Shown piece after piece: positions 28,111 to 36,977 of a stretch of 64,000 nucleotides of DNA; positions within the stretch are counted from its first letter, which is position 1, and the number at the start of each line of letters is the position of its first letter. The notes below the pieces were generated by a model. That model was not told the DNA's origin. It searched no databases and worked only from the letters and a program-made list of their open reading frames with translations. The position numbers and the translations under genes were made by a program. The DNA comes from Alphaproteobacteria bacterium (GTDB taxonomy: Bacteria > Pseudomonadota > Alphaproteobacteria > Caulobacterales > Maricaulaceae): contig WGNG01000009.1 in assembly GCA_016124675.1 (NCBI GenBank), positions 248,001 to 312,000 on the forward strand. Reading direction: 5' to 3'.

Positions 28111-28202
28111 GCTGGTTCAACTATCCGGCTGGACCGCCATCCCTAGACTGCCCCGGTCAGCCGCCCTTCCGGCGGCGCGTTTCAGACTGGAGACCCTGAC
28201 CC

Positions 28203-28688
28203 ATGAGACTTCTCATCACGCTTCTGATGGCGGCCCTTGTGGCCCTGACCGGGCTTGCCGCAGCCGCGCCGGCCGGCGCCCTGCAGGCGACCGGGCAGCC
28301 TGCCCGCACCGCCGAGCAGCCGGCCCGCGCCACCGAGGTCGCCCCGCCCCGTACTGCCGTGCAGCGCACCTCGGTCCAGCATCCCTACCAGATCCGGCAC
28401 GGACGCCTGCCCACCGATCTGCAGCGCGCCATAGAGACGGGCAATACCGACCTGGTGCTGGCCTATGTCCAGGCAGCCCGTCCGGGCCAGACGCCCGCAG
28501 GCGCCCTGGACGTGTCGGCTGGCGGCCCGCAAGGCTTCATCTGCAACGGTGGCAACTGCGCCTGCGCGGGGGCTTTCGACTGCCTGAACATGTTCGATGT
28601 CGACGCCTGCGTGGCCGGGACGATCGGATGTAATGACTATGGCTGCACCTGCCAGGGCAAGGACGGGGCCGAGGGCTCCCAGAACTAG
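28203..28688 (+). CDS. Secreted cysteine-rich protein of unknown family
   Basis: 161 residues from ATG 28203, with GGAGA nine bases upstream. A signal peptide covers about 1-26 (LLITLLMAALVALTGLAAAA). A Thr/Ala/Pro/Gln-rich linker follows to about residue 60. The last 50 residues hold eight cysteines in the pattern C-x4-C-x-C-x5-C-x8-C-x6-C-x4-C-x-C (region CNGGNCACAG to CNDYGCTCQ), suggesting a small disulfide-bonded or metal-binding exported domain. I know no matching family. It is divergent from the XRE regulator and followed by a strong hairpin. Confidence 0.7.
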   Translation: MRLLITLLMAALVALTGLAAAAPAGALQATGQPARTAEQPARATEVAPPRTAVQRTSVQHPYQIRHGRLPTDLQRAIETGNTDLVLAYVQAARPGQTPAGALDVSAGGPQGFICNGGNCACAGAFDCLNMFDVDACVAGTIGCNDYGCTCQGKDGAEGSQN

Positions 28689-28701
28689 CCTGGCCTGTCC
28701 G

Positions 28702-28743
28702 GTCCGGCCCGTTCGAACCTGAAAAGGTTCGGACGGGCTGGAC
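28702..28743 (+). terminator. Long hairpin after the Cys-rich gene
   Basis: GTCCGGCCCGTTCGAACCT pairs with AGGTTCGGACGGGCTGGAC around a GAAA tetraloop: 19 pairs including two G-U. It is 14 bases after the stop. There is no U tract, so it may act as terminator or as a 3'-end stabiliser. Confidence 0.55.
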
Positions 28744-28775
28744 AAATGCGCGTGCGGCGGCCATCGTGCAGTTTG

Positions 28776-28788
28776 TGAACGCTGTTCA
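28776..28788. promoter_or_regulatory. Inverted repeat upstream of the ferritin-like gene
   Basis: TGAAC-GCT-GTTCA, perfect five-base arms with a three-base spacer, about 85 bases before the ATG at 28874. The form is typical of small dimeric repressors such as TetR-family proteins; no such regulator is adjacent. Confidence 0.35.
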
Positions 28789-28873
28789 GAAGGCTTTCAC
28801 GTTCAGGGCGGCACGCGGGTGACGCGCCTCATACCCGGTGCGCCGCCCTCGCAACCCTTTGGGAGGAGAGCCC

Positions 28874-29986
28874 ATGACCGCGCTGCGCGACCTGTACCCC
28901 ATGCCTGGCATTGATGCCCACTGGCATGTGCCCAATGAGTTCGAAGCGGTGTTCGACTGGCGCTTCGACGAGGGGCGCACCACGCTCATGCACCTCTATC
29001 AGAAGGGCAAGGACATGCAGTGGGATGCGGTCAACCGCATCGACTGGACCCTGGACCTCGATCCCGAAAACCCCATGCAGATGCCCGACGAAGCCGTCGC
29101 GATCTACGGCTCGGACGTCTGGAACAAGATGACGGCGAAAGAAAAGATCGAGCTGCGCCGCCACACCCAATCCTGGAACGTGTCACAATTCCTGCAGGGC
29201 GAGCAGGCAGCGCTTCTGGCCGCCGCCAAGATCGTCCAGGCCGTGCCCGATCTCGACGCCAAATTCTATGCCGCCACCCAGGTGATGGACGAGGCGCGCC
29301 ATGTGGAGGCCTACCGCAAGCTGGTGGGCAAGTTCGGCGTCGCCTATCCCATGACCGACCCGCTGATGGTGCTGGTCAATCAGGCGCTGTCGGACAATCG
29401 CTGGGACGTGACCTATCTGGCCATGCAGGTGGTGATCGAGGGGCTGGCGCTGGCGGCCTTCGGCACCATCCGCGATCTGGCCCAGAACCCGCTGGCGCGT
29501 ATGGTCAACGCCTATGTGATGGAAGACGAGGCGCGCCATGTGGCGTTCGGCCGGATATCGCTGCGCGACTATTATCCCCAGCTCACCCAGGCCGAGCGCG
29601 ACGAACGCGAGGAGTTTCTGGTGGAGGCCTGCTATCTCATGCGCGACCGCATGACCCAGAGCCGCGAGCTCTACGCCGTGCTGGGCCTGCCCGAACACGA
29701 GTGCAAGGCGTTCGTGGAAAACTCCGAGATCGTGAAGCTTTACCGTATGATGCTGTTCCAGCGCATCGTGCCCATCGTCAAGGATATCGGCCTGTGGGGG
29801 CCGCGCATCCAGAAGGCGTATGCCGACATGGGCGTGCTGCACTACGCCGATCTCGACCCGCAGGCGCTGCAGGATGATGACGAGCGCGTGGCGCGCGAGC
29901 TGGAAGAAAGCCTCGATCCGGGCAAGGTGCGCCGCCAGTACATCGAGGCGGTCGCCGCACACGGCGCGGCCGGTCACGCCGAATAG
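28874..29986 (+). CDS. Ferritin-like diiron protein (ribonucleotide-reductase-like fold)
   Basis: 370-residue helical protein, ATG at 28874 behind the strong site GGGAGGAG. Two E-x-x-H motifs, DEARHVEAY (about residues 139-147) and EDEARHVAFG (about 218-227), together with Glu in LQGEQAAL (about 109) and EGLALAAFG (about 192), are the expected ligands of a carboxylate-bridged diiron centre. Relatives include AurF-like oxygenases and unnamed ferritin-like proteins; the substrate is unknown. A strong intrinsic terminator follows, so it is monocistronic. Confidence 0.82.
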   Translation: MTALRDLYPMPGIDAHWHVPNEFEAVFDWRFDEGRTTLMHLYQKGKDMQWDAVNRIDWTLDLDPENPMQMPDEAVAIYGSDVWNKMTAKEKIELRRHTQSWNVSQFLQGEQAALLAAAKIVQAVPDLDAKFYAATQVMDEARHVEAYRKLVGKFGVAYPMTDPLMVLVNQALSDNRWDVTYLAMQVVIEGLALAAFGTIRDLAQNPLARMVNAYVMEDEARHVAFGRISLRDYYPQLTQAERDEREEFLVEACYLMRDRMTQSRELYAVLGLPEHECKAFVENSEIVKLYRMMLFQRIVPIVKDIGLWGPRIQKAYADMGVLHYADLDPQALQDDDERVARELEESLDPGKVRRQYIEAVAAHGAAGHAE

Positions 29987-30027
29987 TCTGTTTTCCCGGC
30001 CGCCCCCTCGCGGCATGTGGAGCACCC

Positions 30028-30060
30028 TGCCGCCCTGTGACCCTCGCAGGGCGGCATTTT
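30028..30060 (+). terminator. Intrinsic terminator of the ferritin-like gene
   Basis: TGCCGCCCTG pairs with CAGGGCGGCA around a nine-base loop, and TTTT directly follows. This is one of the clearest terminators in the window, 42 bases after the stop. Confidence 0.8.
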
Positions 30061-30135
30061 CATGGCGCAGCGCACAAACAAAAGCGCCCGCCGGAGACCG
30101 GCGGACGCGTTGGGATTTCAAGCCGTCAAAGGCGA

Positions 30136-30426
30136 TCAGGCGGCGGCGGTCTGGGCTTTCTTGAGTTCGCGCTTGATCTTCTGCGCGTCCGCCGACAGGT
30201 CCGCATCACGGGCCTTCAGCAGGAAAGCGTCAAACCCGCCCGCATGGTCCACGCTGCGCAGCGCCTTGGCGGCGACACGCAGACGAAAGGAGCGGCCGAG
30301 GGATTCCGAGGCCAGCGTCACCTGCACCAGATTGGGCAGAAAGCGGCGCCGGGTCTTGTTGTTCGCGTGGGACACGTTATTGCCCGACATCGGACCCGTG
30401 CCCGTAAGTTCGCAGCGGCGCGACAT
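30136..30426 (-). CDS. rpmB: 50S ribosomal protein L28
   Basis: 96-residue large-subunit protein. The N-terminal [29 protein letters not shown] is the standard L28 start, which sets the ATG at 30426. The cysteine pairs of zinc-type L28 are absent except for the first. The C-terminus has the extra basic helix seen in alphaproteobacteria ([14 protein letters not shown]). It lies alone, convergent to the ferritin-like gene. Confidence 0.95.
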   Translation of the reverse strand: MSRRCELTGTGPMSGNNVSHANNKTRRRFLPNLVQVTLASESLGRSFRLRVAAKALRSVDHAGGFDAFLLKARDADLSADAQKIKRELKKAQTAAA

Positions 30427-30640
30427 GGCTTCCACCTTGATCTGACAGATTATCGGAAGCGCCGCGCAAAGCCCCGTACCCGTGAGGCGTCTTGCAGCGC
30501 AAGAGCGGGCGATCTAACCGAGGCCGACCGCGGCGTCAAGGCGCAGGCGCGCCCCAGCGGCATTCATCTTGCAGCCATAATGGCGCCCGCTTGATACAGG
30601 ACACGCGTTTCACTGACCCGAACAGACAAGGCTGACCACC

Positions 30641-31441
30641 ATGATCCTGCGCCCGATGCTCGCCGTCCTGGCCACGATTGCCGCCGCATGGGCGCCGCCC
30701 GCTGAAAGTGCGGCCCTGCCCGAACAGATCCATGTGGAGTATTCCGGGTCGGTCCTGATGACCGTGCCGGTGGCGACAATCACCATTTCGGCCTGGCTCC
30801 ATGAGGAGACCTATGCGGGCGCAGCCAATTTCCGCGCCGGCGGCCTCTTGCGCTGGTTCGACGACACCGACATCGTGGCGAGCACCACCGGTTACCGGAA
30901 CAATCCGGGCCGCGCGCTCAGCCCCTGGCGGTATGAGCACATCAACCATGCCAGCGGCTCCAACCGCACGGTGGGCATCAACTTTGCTGACGGCGTCGCC
31001 ATGCCGGACGTTACGCCGCCATTCGGCTCCATGGGCGATCCGCCCGCCAGCGAGGCCGAGCGCGCAGGCGCGCTCGATCCGGTCACCGTGATGCTGAGCC
31101 TGATGATGTCGCAGCCGCATGGGGAGCGCCCCTGCGAAGGCCGGCTGCCGGTTTTTGACGGACGGGCGCGCTATGACCTGCGCCTGGAAGCGGGCGAGAC
31201 CGAGCGCCTGACCCTGCGCGGCTATCGCGGCGACGCCCTGCGCTGCCGCGCCTATATCGAGCCCGTCAGCGGCTATCCCGAAGGCAAGCGGCCCACCCCC
31301 GAAGACGTCGCCCGCCCGGTCAATATCTGGCTCGCTGAAATGGGCGGGGCCTGGGTGCCCGTCCGCTTCCGGGCCCGCACGCGCATCGGCGACATCAATA
31401 TCGTGGCGACCCGCGTCTATGCCGGCGACATGGTCGACTAG
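30641..31441 (+). CDS. DUF3108-type periplasmic protein
   Basis: 266-residue exported protein. The signal peptide is residues 1-24 (cleavage near ESAALP). The body is beta-rich and carries the DUF3108-like landmarks DPVTVMLSLM, CEGRLPVFDGRARYDL and the second cysteine in LRCRAYIEP, probably forming a disulfide. It ends with AEMGGAWVPVRFRART. The function is unknown. It is divergent from rpmB and followed 93 bases later by the helicase gene. Confidence 0.75.
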   Translation: MILRPMLAVLATIAAAWAPPAESAALPEQIHVEYSGSVLMTVPVATITISAWLHEETYAGAANFRAGGLLRWFDDTDIVASTTGYRNNPGRALSPWRYEHINHASGSNRTVGINFADGVAMPDVTPPFGSMGDPPASEAERAGALDPVTVMLSLMMSQPHGERPCEGRLPVFDGRARYDLRLEAGETERLTLRGYRGDALRCRAYIEPVSGYPEGKRPTPEDVARPVNIWLAEMGGAWVPVRFRARTRIGDINIVATRVYAGDMVD

Positions 31442-31534
31442 GACCGGCCGGGCCGGGCGCTGCGCCCGCCCCCTTATTCGGGACGGTGAGGCATCCTAGA
31501 TTGGAGGCGGGACGCCAGTCTAACGGAGCGCGCC

Positions 31535-34150
31535 ATGACCGCCCGCCACGTCCGGCCCGCCCCTGTCACTGCGGTGCTGGGGCCGACCAATACCGGCAAG
31601 ACCCATCTGGCGCTGGAGCGCATGATGGGGCGCGCCTCGGGCGTGATGGGACTGCCTTTGCGCCTGCTGGCGCGAGAGCTCTATGACCGCGTGGTCAAGG
31701 CCAAGGGCGCGCACGCCGCCGCGCTGATCACCGGCGAGGAAAAGATCGTCCCGCCCCATGCGCGCTATTTTCTGTGCACGGTGGAGGCCATGCCGCTGGA
31801 CATGCGCCCGGCCTTTCTGGCTGTGGACGAAATCCAGCTGGCCGCCGATCCCGAGCGCGGCCACATCTTCACCGACCGGCTTCTGCATGCGCGCGGAACG
31901 GAAGAGACGATGCTCCTGGGCGCCGGCTCCATGCGCCCGATCCTGCGCCGGCTGATCCCCGAGGCCGTCATCGAAACCCGCGAGCGCTTCTCCACGCTCA
32001 GCTATGCGGGCGCCAAAAAGCTCACCAAGCTGCCGCGCCGCTCGGCTGTCGTCGCCTTCAGCGCCGAGGATGTCTACGCCATGGCCGAGCTGGTGCGCCG
32101 CCAGCGCGGCGGGGCCGCCGTGGTCATGGGCGCGTTGTCGCCGCGCACCCGCAACGCGCAGGTGGCGCTCTACCAGTCGGGCGAGGTGGATTTCCTCATC
32201 GCCACCGACGCCATCGGCATGGGCCTGAACATGGATGTCGGCCATGTCGCCTTCGCCAGCTACACCAAGTTTGACGGGCGCAAGCGCCGGCGCCTGCACG
32301 CCCACGAGATCGGCCAGATCGCGGGCCGCGCCGGACGGTTCCGCAGCGACGGCACATTCGGCGAGACCGGCGAGGCGCGCGCCCTCGATCCCGAACTCAT
32401 CGAGCAGGTGGAGAACCACGAATTCGAGCCGGTGACGCGCCTGATCTGGCGCAATGGCGATCTGGATCTCACCGACCTGCAGTCACTGCGCGCCTCGCTG
32501 GGCGCGCCCGCGCCCCATCCCGCGCTCGAACGCGTGCGCTCGGCGGTGGACGAGGCGGTGCTGGACATCCTGACCCGCGATCCGGACGTGCGCGAGCGCG
32601 CCGCCAGACGGGGCGGAACGGCCCGGCTGTGGGATGTGTGCGGCACGCCGCAATTTCGCAAAGGCACGCTGGACGAGCACGCCAGGCTCGTACGCTCGCT
32701 GTTCTTCTATCTGTCGGACGGCGACGCCCGCCTGCCTGACGCCTGGCTCGACGCCCAGATCGGACGGCTGGCGAAAACCGCCGGCGACGTGGATGCGCTG
32801 TCCCAGCGCCTGACCCAGGTGCGCACCTGGTCCTACGCCGCGCACCGGCCGTCCTGGACCGCCGATCCGGCGTACTGGCAGGCCCGCACCCGGGAGGTGG
32901 AGGACGCGCTGTCGGACGCGCTGCACGAGCAGCTCACCGCGCGCTTCATCGACCGGCGCACCAGCGCCCTGATGAAGGGCCTGCGGGAGAATATCGATCT
33001 TCAGGCCGGGCTGGACGGTTCGGGCGAGGTGACGGTGGAGGGCCATTTCGTCGGACGCCTGGACGGGCTGAGCTTTCGCGCAGACGCCGCCGCCGGACCG
33101 CTGGCGCGCCGGGCGGTCGCCAACGCCGCGCTGAAAGCCGTGCGCCCTGAAATCAACCGGCGCCTGGGCCAGCTGGCGCGCGCCGAAGACGCGGCGCTGG
33201 CGCTCGACGATGACGGGCGCGTGCTGTGGCAGGGCGAGCCGGTGGCGCGCCTGACGCCCGGACCGGACCCGTTCACGCCCGGCGCTGCGCTGATCGGCGG
33301 CGAGCTGGGCGCCGCGGAAGCGGGCGCGCGCGCCGAGCGGCGCCTTGAGGCCTTCGCCGCCGCCCAGGCGCATGCCGCCCTGGGGCCGCTTCTGGCCCTG
33401 CGCGAGGCGGTGAGCGCGCGCTCAGGCGGTCTTGACGGGCTGGCGCGCGGGATCGCCTACCGGCTGGTGGAGGGCCATGGCGCGGCGCCGCGCCAGGCGC
33501 TGGCCGCAGACATCGCGGCCCTGTCAGTCCAGGAACGCCGCCAGCTGCGCATGGCGGGGGTACGGCTGGGCGAGCATGGCGTGTTCATGCCCGCGCTCCT
33601 CAAACCGCGCGCAGCCCGCCTCAACGCCCTCCTGCATGCGGTCCATGCCGGCGATGCGGCGCGCGCCTTCCGCCCGCCGCCCGGACGCACCAGCGTGGCG
33701 CCCGACTCGTCGCTGGACGCCAACGCCCATGCCTGCGCCGGCTATCAGGTGTGCGGCCCGCTGGCGGTGCGCCTCGACATGCTCGAACGGCTGGCTGACC
33801 TCATCCGGGACGCGCGCCAGGCCGACAAGGCCCGGCGCTTCTCCCCGGCGCCGGAGATGATGAATCTGCTGGGCTGCGACGAGGAGGCGCTGTGCGGCGT
33901 GCTGCGGGCGCTGGGCTATCGCCGCGTGCGCAAGGCTGAAGGCGGCAGTCCCGAACTCTGGGCCAGCCGGACCCGGCGCGAACCGGCATGCGCGCCGCCC
34001 GCCGCGCCGCCGCGCGCCGACACCCCGTTCGCCGCCCTCGCCGCGCTCAGCCTTGGGCCATCGCCCCAGCCGGCCGCCGCGGCGGCCCGCCCGGGCCGCG
34101 GGCCGCGCCGCCGCAAGGCGCGGCGCGCCGGCAGGGATGCGCGCGCGTGA
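31535..34150 (+). CDS. Suv3-like DExH RNA helicase
   Basis: 871-residue superfamily-2 helicase related to mitochondrial SUV3, an RNA degradosome component. Walker A GPTNTGKT is at about residues 16-23, the variant DEIQ (not DEAD) box near residue 93, the motif IV-VI region at TDAIGMGLNMD, and the arginine finger motif QIAGRAGR near residue 263. C-terminal domains cover helicase accessory folds to about 840, and the last 70 residues are Pro/Ala/Arg-rich and probably disordered. The GTGA overlap with the S4 gene suggests coupled translation. Confidence 0.9.
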   Translation: MTARHVRPAPVTAVLGPTNTGKTHLALERMMGRASGVMGLPLRLLARELYDRVVKAKGAHAAALITGEEKIVPPHARYFLCTVEAMPLDMRPAFLAVDEIQLAADPERGHIFTDRLLHARGTEETMLLGAGSMRPILRRLIPEAVIETRERFSTLSYAGAKKLTKLPRRSAVVAFSAEDVYAMAELVRRQRGGAAVVMGALSPRTRNAQVALYQSGEVDFLIATDAIGMGLNMDVGHVAFASYTKFDGRKRRRLHAHEIGQIAGRAGRFRSDGTFGETGEARALDPELIEQVENHEFEPVTRLIWRNGDLDLTDLQSLRASLGAPAPHPALERVRSAVDEAVLDILTRDPDVRERAARRGGTARLWDVCGTPQFRKGTLDEHARLVRSLFFYLSDGDARLPDAWLDAQIGRLAKTAGDVDALSQRLTQVRTWSYAAHRPSWTADPAYWQARTREVEDALSDALHEQLTARFIDRRTSALMKGLRENIDLQAGLDGSGEVTVEGHFVGRLDGLSFRADAAAGPLARRAVANAALKAVRPEINRRLGQLARAEDAALALDDDGRVLWQGEPVARLTPGPDPFTPGAALIGGELGAAEAGARAERRLEAFAAAQAHAALGPLLALREAVSARSGGLDGLARGIAYRLVEGHGAAPRQALAADIAALSVQERRQLRMAGVRLGEHGVFMPALLKPRAARLNALLHAVHAGDAARAFRPPPGRTSVAPDSSLDANAHACAGYQVCGPLAVRLDMLERLADLIRDARQADKARRFSPAPEMMNLLGCDEEALCGVLRALGYRRVRKAEGGSPELWASRTRREPACAPPAAPPRADTPFAALAALSLGPSPQPAAAAARPGRGPRRRKARRAGRDARA

Positions 34151-34443
34151 CCCACGCGCCGGAGGCGGCCAGCCAGCGCTGCGATATCTGGCTGTTTCGC
34201 GCGCGCCTGTTCAAATCACGCGCCCTGGCGGCCGAGGCCATCACCGCCGGTCATGTGCGCATCGTGCGCGCCGGGCAGGTGCAGCGCCTCACCCGCGCCG
34301 CAGCGCCGGTGCGCGCGGGCGACCGGCTGGTCTTCACCCGGGGCGCGGAGCTGATGCGCATCTGCGTGCTCGCCCTGCCCGACCGCCGCGGGCCGCCCGC
34401 CGAGGCGCGCGCCCATTATGAGGCTGAGACCGGCGCAGGCTGA
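34147..34443 (+). CDS. S4-domain RNA-binding protein (Hsp15-like)
   Basis: 98 residues. The S4 domain spans about residues 10-68 (RCDIWLFRARLFKSRALAAEAI, VRAGDRLVF). Relatives include Hsp15, which rescues stalled 50S subunits with peptidyl-tRNA. The GTG at 34147 overlaps the helicase stop. It forms a two-gene unit with the RNA helicase, an arrangement often seen in alphaproteobacteria. Downstream fdxA has its own candidate promoter. Confidence 0.83.
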   Translation: MTHAPEAASQRCDIWLFRARLFKSRALAAEAITAGHVRIVRAGQVQRLTRAAAPVRAGDRLVFTRGAELMRICVLALPDRRGPPAEARAHYEAETGAG

Positions 34444-34463
34444 GCGCCGGGCAAGCGGCGCGA

Positions 34464-34492
34464 TTGACAAACCGCCGCGCTGACGCCAAATC
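34464..34492 (+). promoter_or_regulatory. Candidate promoter of fdxA
   Basis: TTGACA at 34464-34469, 17-base spacer, CAAATC at 34487-34492. The -35 is perfect and the -10 poor. It starts 20 bases after the S4 gene stop. Confidence 0.3.
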
Positions 34493-34543
34493 CGCTTCAC
34501 GTCCGCCCTTCGGATTGCTCATCACAGGTATAGCGCTTCCTCG

Positions 34544-34885
34544 ATGACCTACATCGTCACTGACGCCTGCATCCGATGCAAATTCACCGACTGCGTCGAG
34601 GTCTGCCCCGTGGATTGTTTCTACGAGGGCGAAAACATGCTCGTCATCCACCCCGACGAGTGCATTGATTGCGGCGTGTGCGAGCCCGAATGTCCGGTGG
34701 AGGCGATCAAGCCGGACACCGAGGACGACGCGGACGGCAAGTGGCTGGCGATCAATTCCAAATACGCTTCGCTCTGGCCGAACATCACGGTGAAGAAAGA
34801 CGCGCCCGCCGACGCGGCGCAATTTGAGACCGAGACGGGCAAGCTGGAAAAATACTTCTCCGAAAAGCCAGGCTCCGGCGAGTAG
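34544..34885 (+). CDS. fdxA: 7Fe ferredoxin FdxA
   Basis: 113-residue ferredoxin with a [3Fe-4S] and a [4Fe-4S] cluster. Cysteines are at 9, 12, 17, 21 and 25 and at 40, 43, 46 and 50, the FdxA pattern with an extra Cys near the first motif. The C-terminal 40 residues are the long helical tail of the group (ending [12 protein letters not shown]). It serves as a low-potential electron carrier; the partner is unknown. The next gene is carD. Confidence 0.93.
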   Translation: MTYIVTDACIRCKFTDCVEVCPVDCFYEGENMLVIHPDECIDCGVCEPECPVEAIKPDTEDDADGKWLAINSKYASLWPNITVKKDAPADAAQFETETGKLEKYFSEKPGSGE

Positions 34886-35011
34886 CCGCACGCCCCTGCG
34901 CTGACGGCCGCGCCTGCCTCAGCCCTTTCCTTCCTGTCGGTCAAGCCTCTCGCAGCTCCGCCTGTGAGCGTCTGGAACAATGTTCGGCGCTAACAGACCT
35001 TGCGCGCCGCG

Positions 35012-35040
35012 TTGAGTTGGCGCCAGATTTGTGTTATACA
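35012..35040 (+). promoter_or_regulatory. Sigma-70-type promoter of carD
   Basis: TTGAGT (35012-35017), 17-base spacer, TATACA (35035-35040), a near-consensus housekeeping promoter. It lies 245 bases before the carD ATG, so the transcript would carry a leader of roughly 240 bases. The 400-base gap 34886-35285 contains no credible gene. Confidence 0.7.
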
Positions 35041-35285
35041 GCTGACATATCGGACTGCGCGCCCAAGGGTTGCCTGAGGATTCCTGTCTTGAACTGAATG
35101 CTGGTTGACACCTCCGCCCGGCGGACCTGCCCGGTCCGCACGCGGGCGGTGTGTATGCCCAGTTCAGGCGGCCGGGATTGATCAAGCCGCTCGCGACGTG
35201 CGCACATGTGACGTTCGGATTGTCGCCACGGCCACACCGCACCGCTTGCCGGGACGGCGGCCCCCAACAGGACACGGGAGACTCC

Positions 35286-35804
35286 ATGACCAAGAAAACC
35301 GCCAATGATAACAAGTCCTTCAAGAAGGGCGATTACATTGTTTATCCCGCCCACGGCGTGGGCCGGGTGACCGGCGTGGAGAAGGAAACCGTGGCCGGGT
35401 TCGATATCGAGGTCTATGTGGTCTCGTTCGAGCAGGACAAGATGACCCTGCGCGTCCCCACCGCGAAAGCGACCAGCTCCGGCATGCGCCCGCTGGCGAG
35501 CGAGCAGGTTCTGAAAGATGCGATCGGCACGCTGAAGGGCAAGCCGCGCATCAAGCGCACCATGTGGAGCCGCCGCGCCCAGGAATACGAGGCGAAGATC
35601 AATTCGGGCGATCTGATCTCCATCGCCGAGGTCGTGCGCGACCTGCACCGCCAGGAAGACCAGCCCGAGCCGTCCTATTCCGAGCGCCAGCTTTATGAGT
35701 CCGCCCTGGACCGCATGGTGCGCGAAGTCGCCGCCGTGGAGAAGGTCGACCGCGACAAGGCGCTGGAGCTGCTGACCCAGACGCTGACAAAGAAGGCCGC
35801 TTGA
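35286..35804 (+). CDS. carD: CarD/CdnL-family transcriptional regulator
   Basis: 172-residue RNA polymerase-binding protein that stabilises open complexes at housekeeping and rRNA promoters. The N-terminal Tudor-like RNAP-interaction domain is at residues about 11-70 (KKGDYIVYPAHGVGRVTGVE), and the helical DNA-binding domain at 75-165 has the conserved MWSRRAQEYEAKI. The start ATG at 35286 follows GGGAG. It is preceded by a strong promoter and long leader and followed by a terminator, so it is a single-gene unit. Confidence 0.93.
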   Translation: MTKKTANDNKSFKKGDYIVYPAHGVGRVTGVEKETVAGFDIEVYVVSFEQDKMTLRVPTAKATSSGMRPLASEQVLKDAIGTLKGKPRIKRTMWSRRAQEYEAKINSGDLISIAEVVRDLHRQEDQPEPSYSERQLYESALDRMVREVAAVEKVDRDKALELLTQTLTKKAA

Positions 35805-35832
35805 GTCGCCGCTCCGGCCTCAGGCGAAACAG

Positions 35833-35860
35833 AACGCCCCGCTGGCGACAGCGGGGCGTT
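35833..35860 (+). terminator. Terminator downstream of carD
   Basis: AACGCCCCGCT pairs with AGCGGGGCGTT (11 pairs) around a six-base loop, followed by TGTGTGT. It also lies 50 bases beyond the end of the convergent hemF, so it may serve both directions. Confidence 0.7.
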
Positions 35861-35909
35861 TGTGTGTCTGGCGCTGGACTGACGGGTCAGCCAGGCATCC
35901 CCGCCGGCC

Positions 35910-36800
35910 CTACGGCCAGATGGCTTCGGGCGGCATGGACGACAATATGCTTTCGATATTGCCGCCGGTTTCGAGCCCGAACTTGGTGCCGCGGTCATAA
36001 AGCAGGTTGAACTCGGCATAGCGCCCGCGCCGGATCAGCTGCTCGCGCCGGTCTGCCGGCGTCCAGGGCGTGTTCATCCGGGTACGCACGATGGCGGGAT
36101 AGGCCTCCAGGAAGGCCTTGCCGACATCGCGGGTGAAGGCGAAATCCGCCTCATGATCGCCGGTGTCGAGATGATCATAGAATATGCCGCCCGTCCCGCG
36201 CGGTTCGGCGCGGTGCCTGAGCCAGAAATATTCATCGCACCAGGCCTTGTACCGGGCGAAATAGTCCGGGGCGGCGCGGTCGCAGGCGGCCTTGGCCGCG
36301 CCGTGGAACAGCACCGTATCCTCAAAATCGTCCCGGCGCTGGTAGTCCTGGGTCGGATTGAGGTCCATGCCGCCGCCAAACCAGCTGAGCTGGGTGGAGA
36401 TGTAGCGCGTGTTCATGTGCACCGCCGGCACATGCGGATTGCGCATGTGGGCGATCAGCGAAATGCCCGTGGCGGAAAATCGAGGGTCTTCCGCCGCGCC
36501 GCGCACCTGGCCGGCGAATTGCGGCGAGAACCGCCCGTAGACGGTCGAGACATGCACGCCGACTTTCTCAAACAGGCGCCCGCGCATGATGCCCATGACG
36601 CCGCCGCCAAGGTCCTCCGCCCCGTCGCCCCGCCGCCAGGGCGTCAGGTCGAACCGGCCCGGCTCGCCGGGGTAGAGCGCCGGGTCCGCCGCGTCCTCGA
36701 GCGCTTCGAAGGCGGCGCAGATCTGGTCGCGCAGGGATTCAAACCAGGCGCGCGCAGCGGCGGCGCGCGGGTGGCGGGCAAGCTCGGCAGGTTCAGTCAT
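35910..36800 (-). CDS. hemF: Coproporphyrinogen III oxidase, aerobic
   Basis: Oxygen-dependent decarboxylase that forms protoporphyrinogen IX in haem synthesis. 296 residues, typical for HemF. Clear family stretches are [20 protein letters not shown] (about 110-129), [10 protein letters not shown] near residue 140 and the end [27 protein letters not shown]. The ATG at 36800 was chosen because GGGGAG is then seven bases upstream; an ATG two codons earlier lies too close. It is convergent with carD and divergent from the sulfotransferase gene. Confidence 0.95.
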   Translation of the reverse strand: MTEPAELARHPRAAAARAWFESLRDQICAAFEALEDAADPALYPGEPGRFDLTPWRRGDGAEDLGGGVMGIMRGRLFEKVGVHVSTVYGRFSPQFAGQVRGAAEDPRFSATGISLIAHMRNPHVPAVHMNTRYISTQLSWFGGGMDLNPTQDYQRRDDFEDTVLFHGAAKAACDRAAPDYFARYKAWCDEYFWLRHRAEPRGTGGIFYDHLDTGDHEADFAFTRDVGKAFLEAYPAIVRTRMNTPWTPADRREQLIRRGRYAEFNLLYDRGTKFGLETGGNIESILSSMPPEAIWP

Positions 36801-36977
36801 CGGCATACTCCCCTTGTGGTGATGCGGTCATGGCCCAAACGGACCGCCCCTTGCAAGGGCTTGTGGCGACGCAGGGTGGCGCGCGGCGTTGCGCGCGGCT
36901 AGTTTGCGCCCCCGTTCCGTCCGCCCGGGCCGCCCGACGGCCCTTGCGTCATTCCTCCAGCTCGCGTTGCATCCGCC

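Noticed and set aside
28784-28835. Alphaproteobacterial LexA box (GTTC-N7-GTTC)
   Set aside because: GTTC occurs but the spacing to the next GTTC is 13, not 7, and the gene is not an obvious SOS gene.
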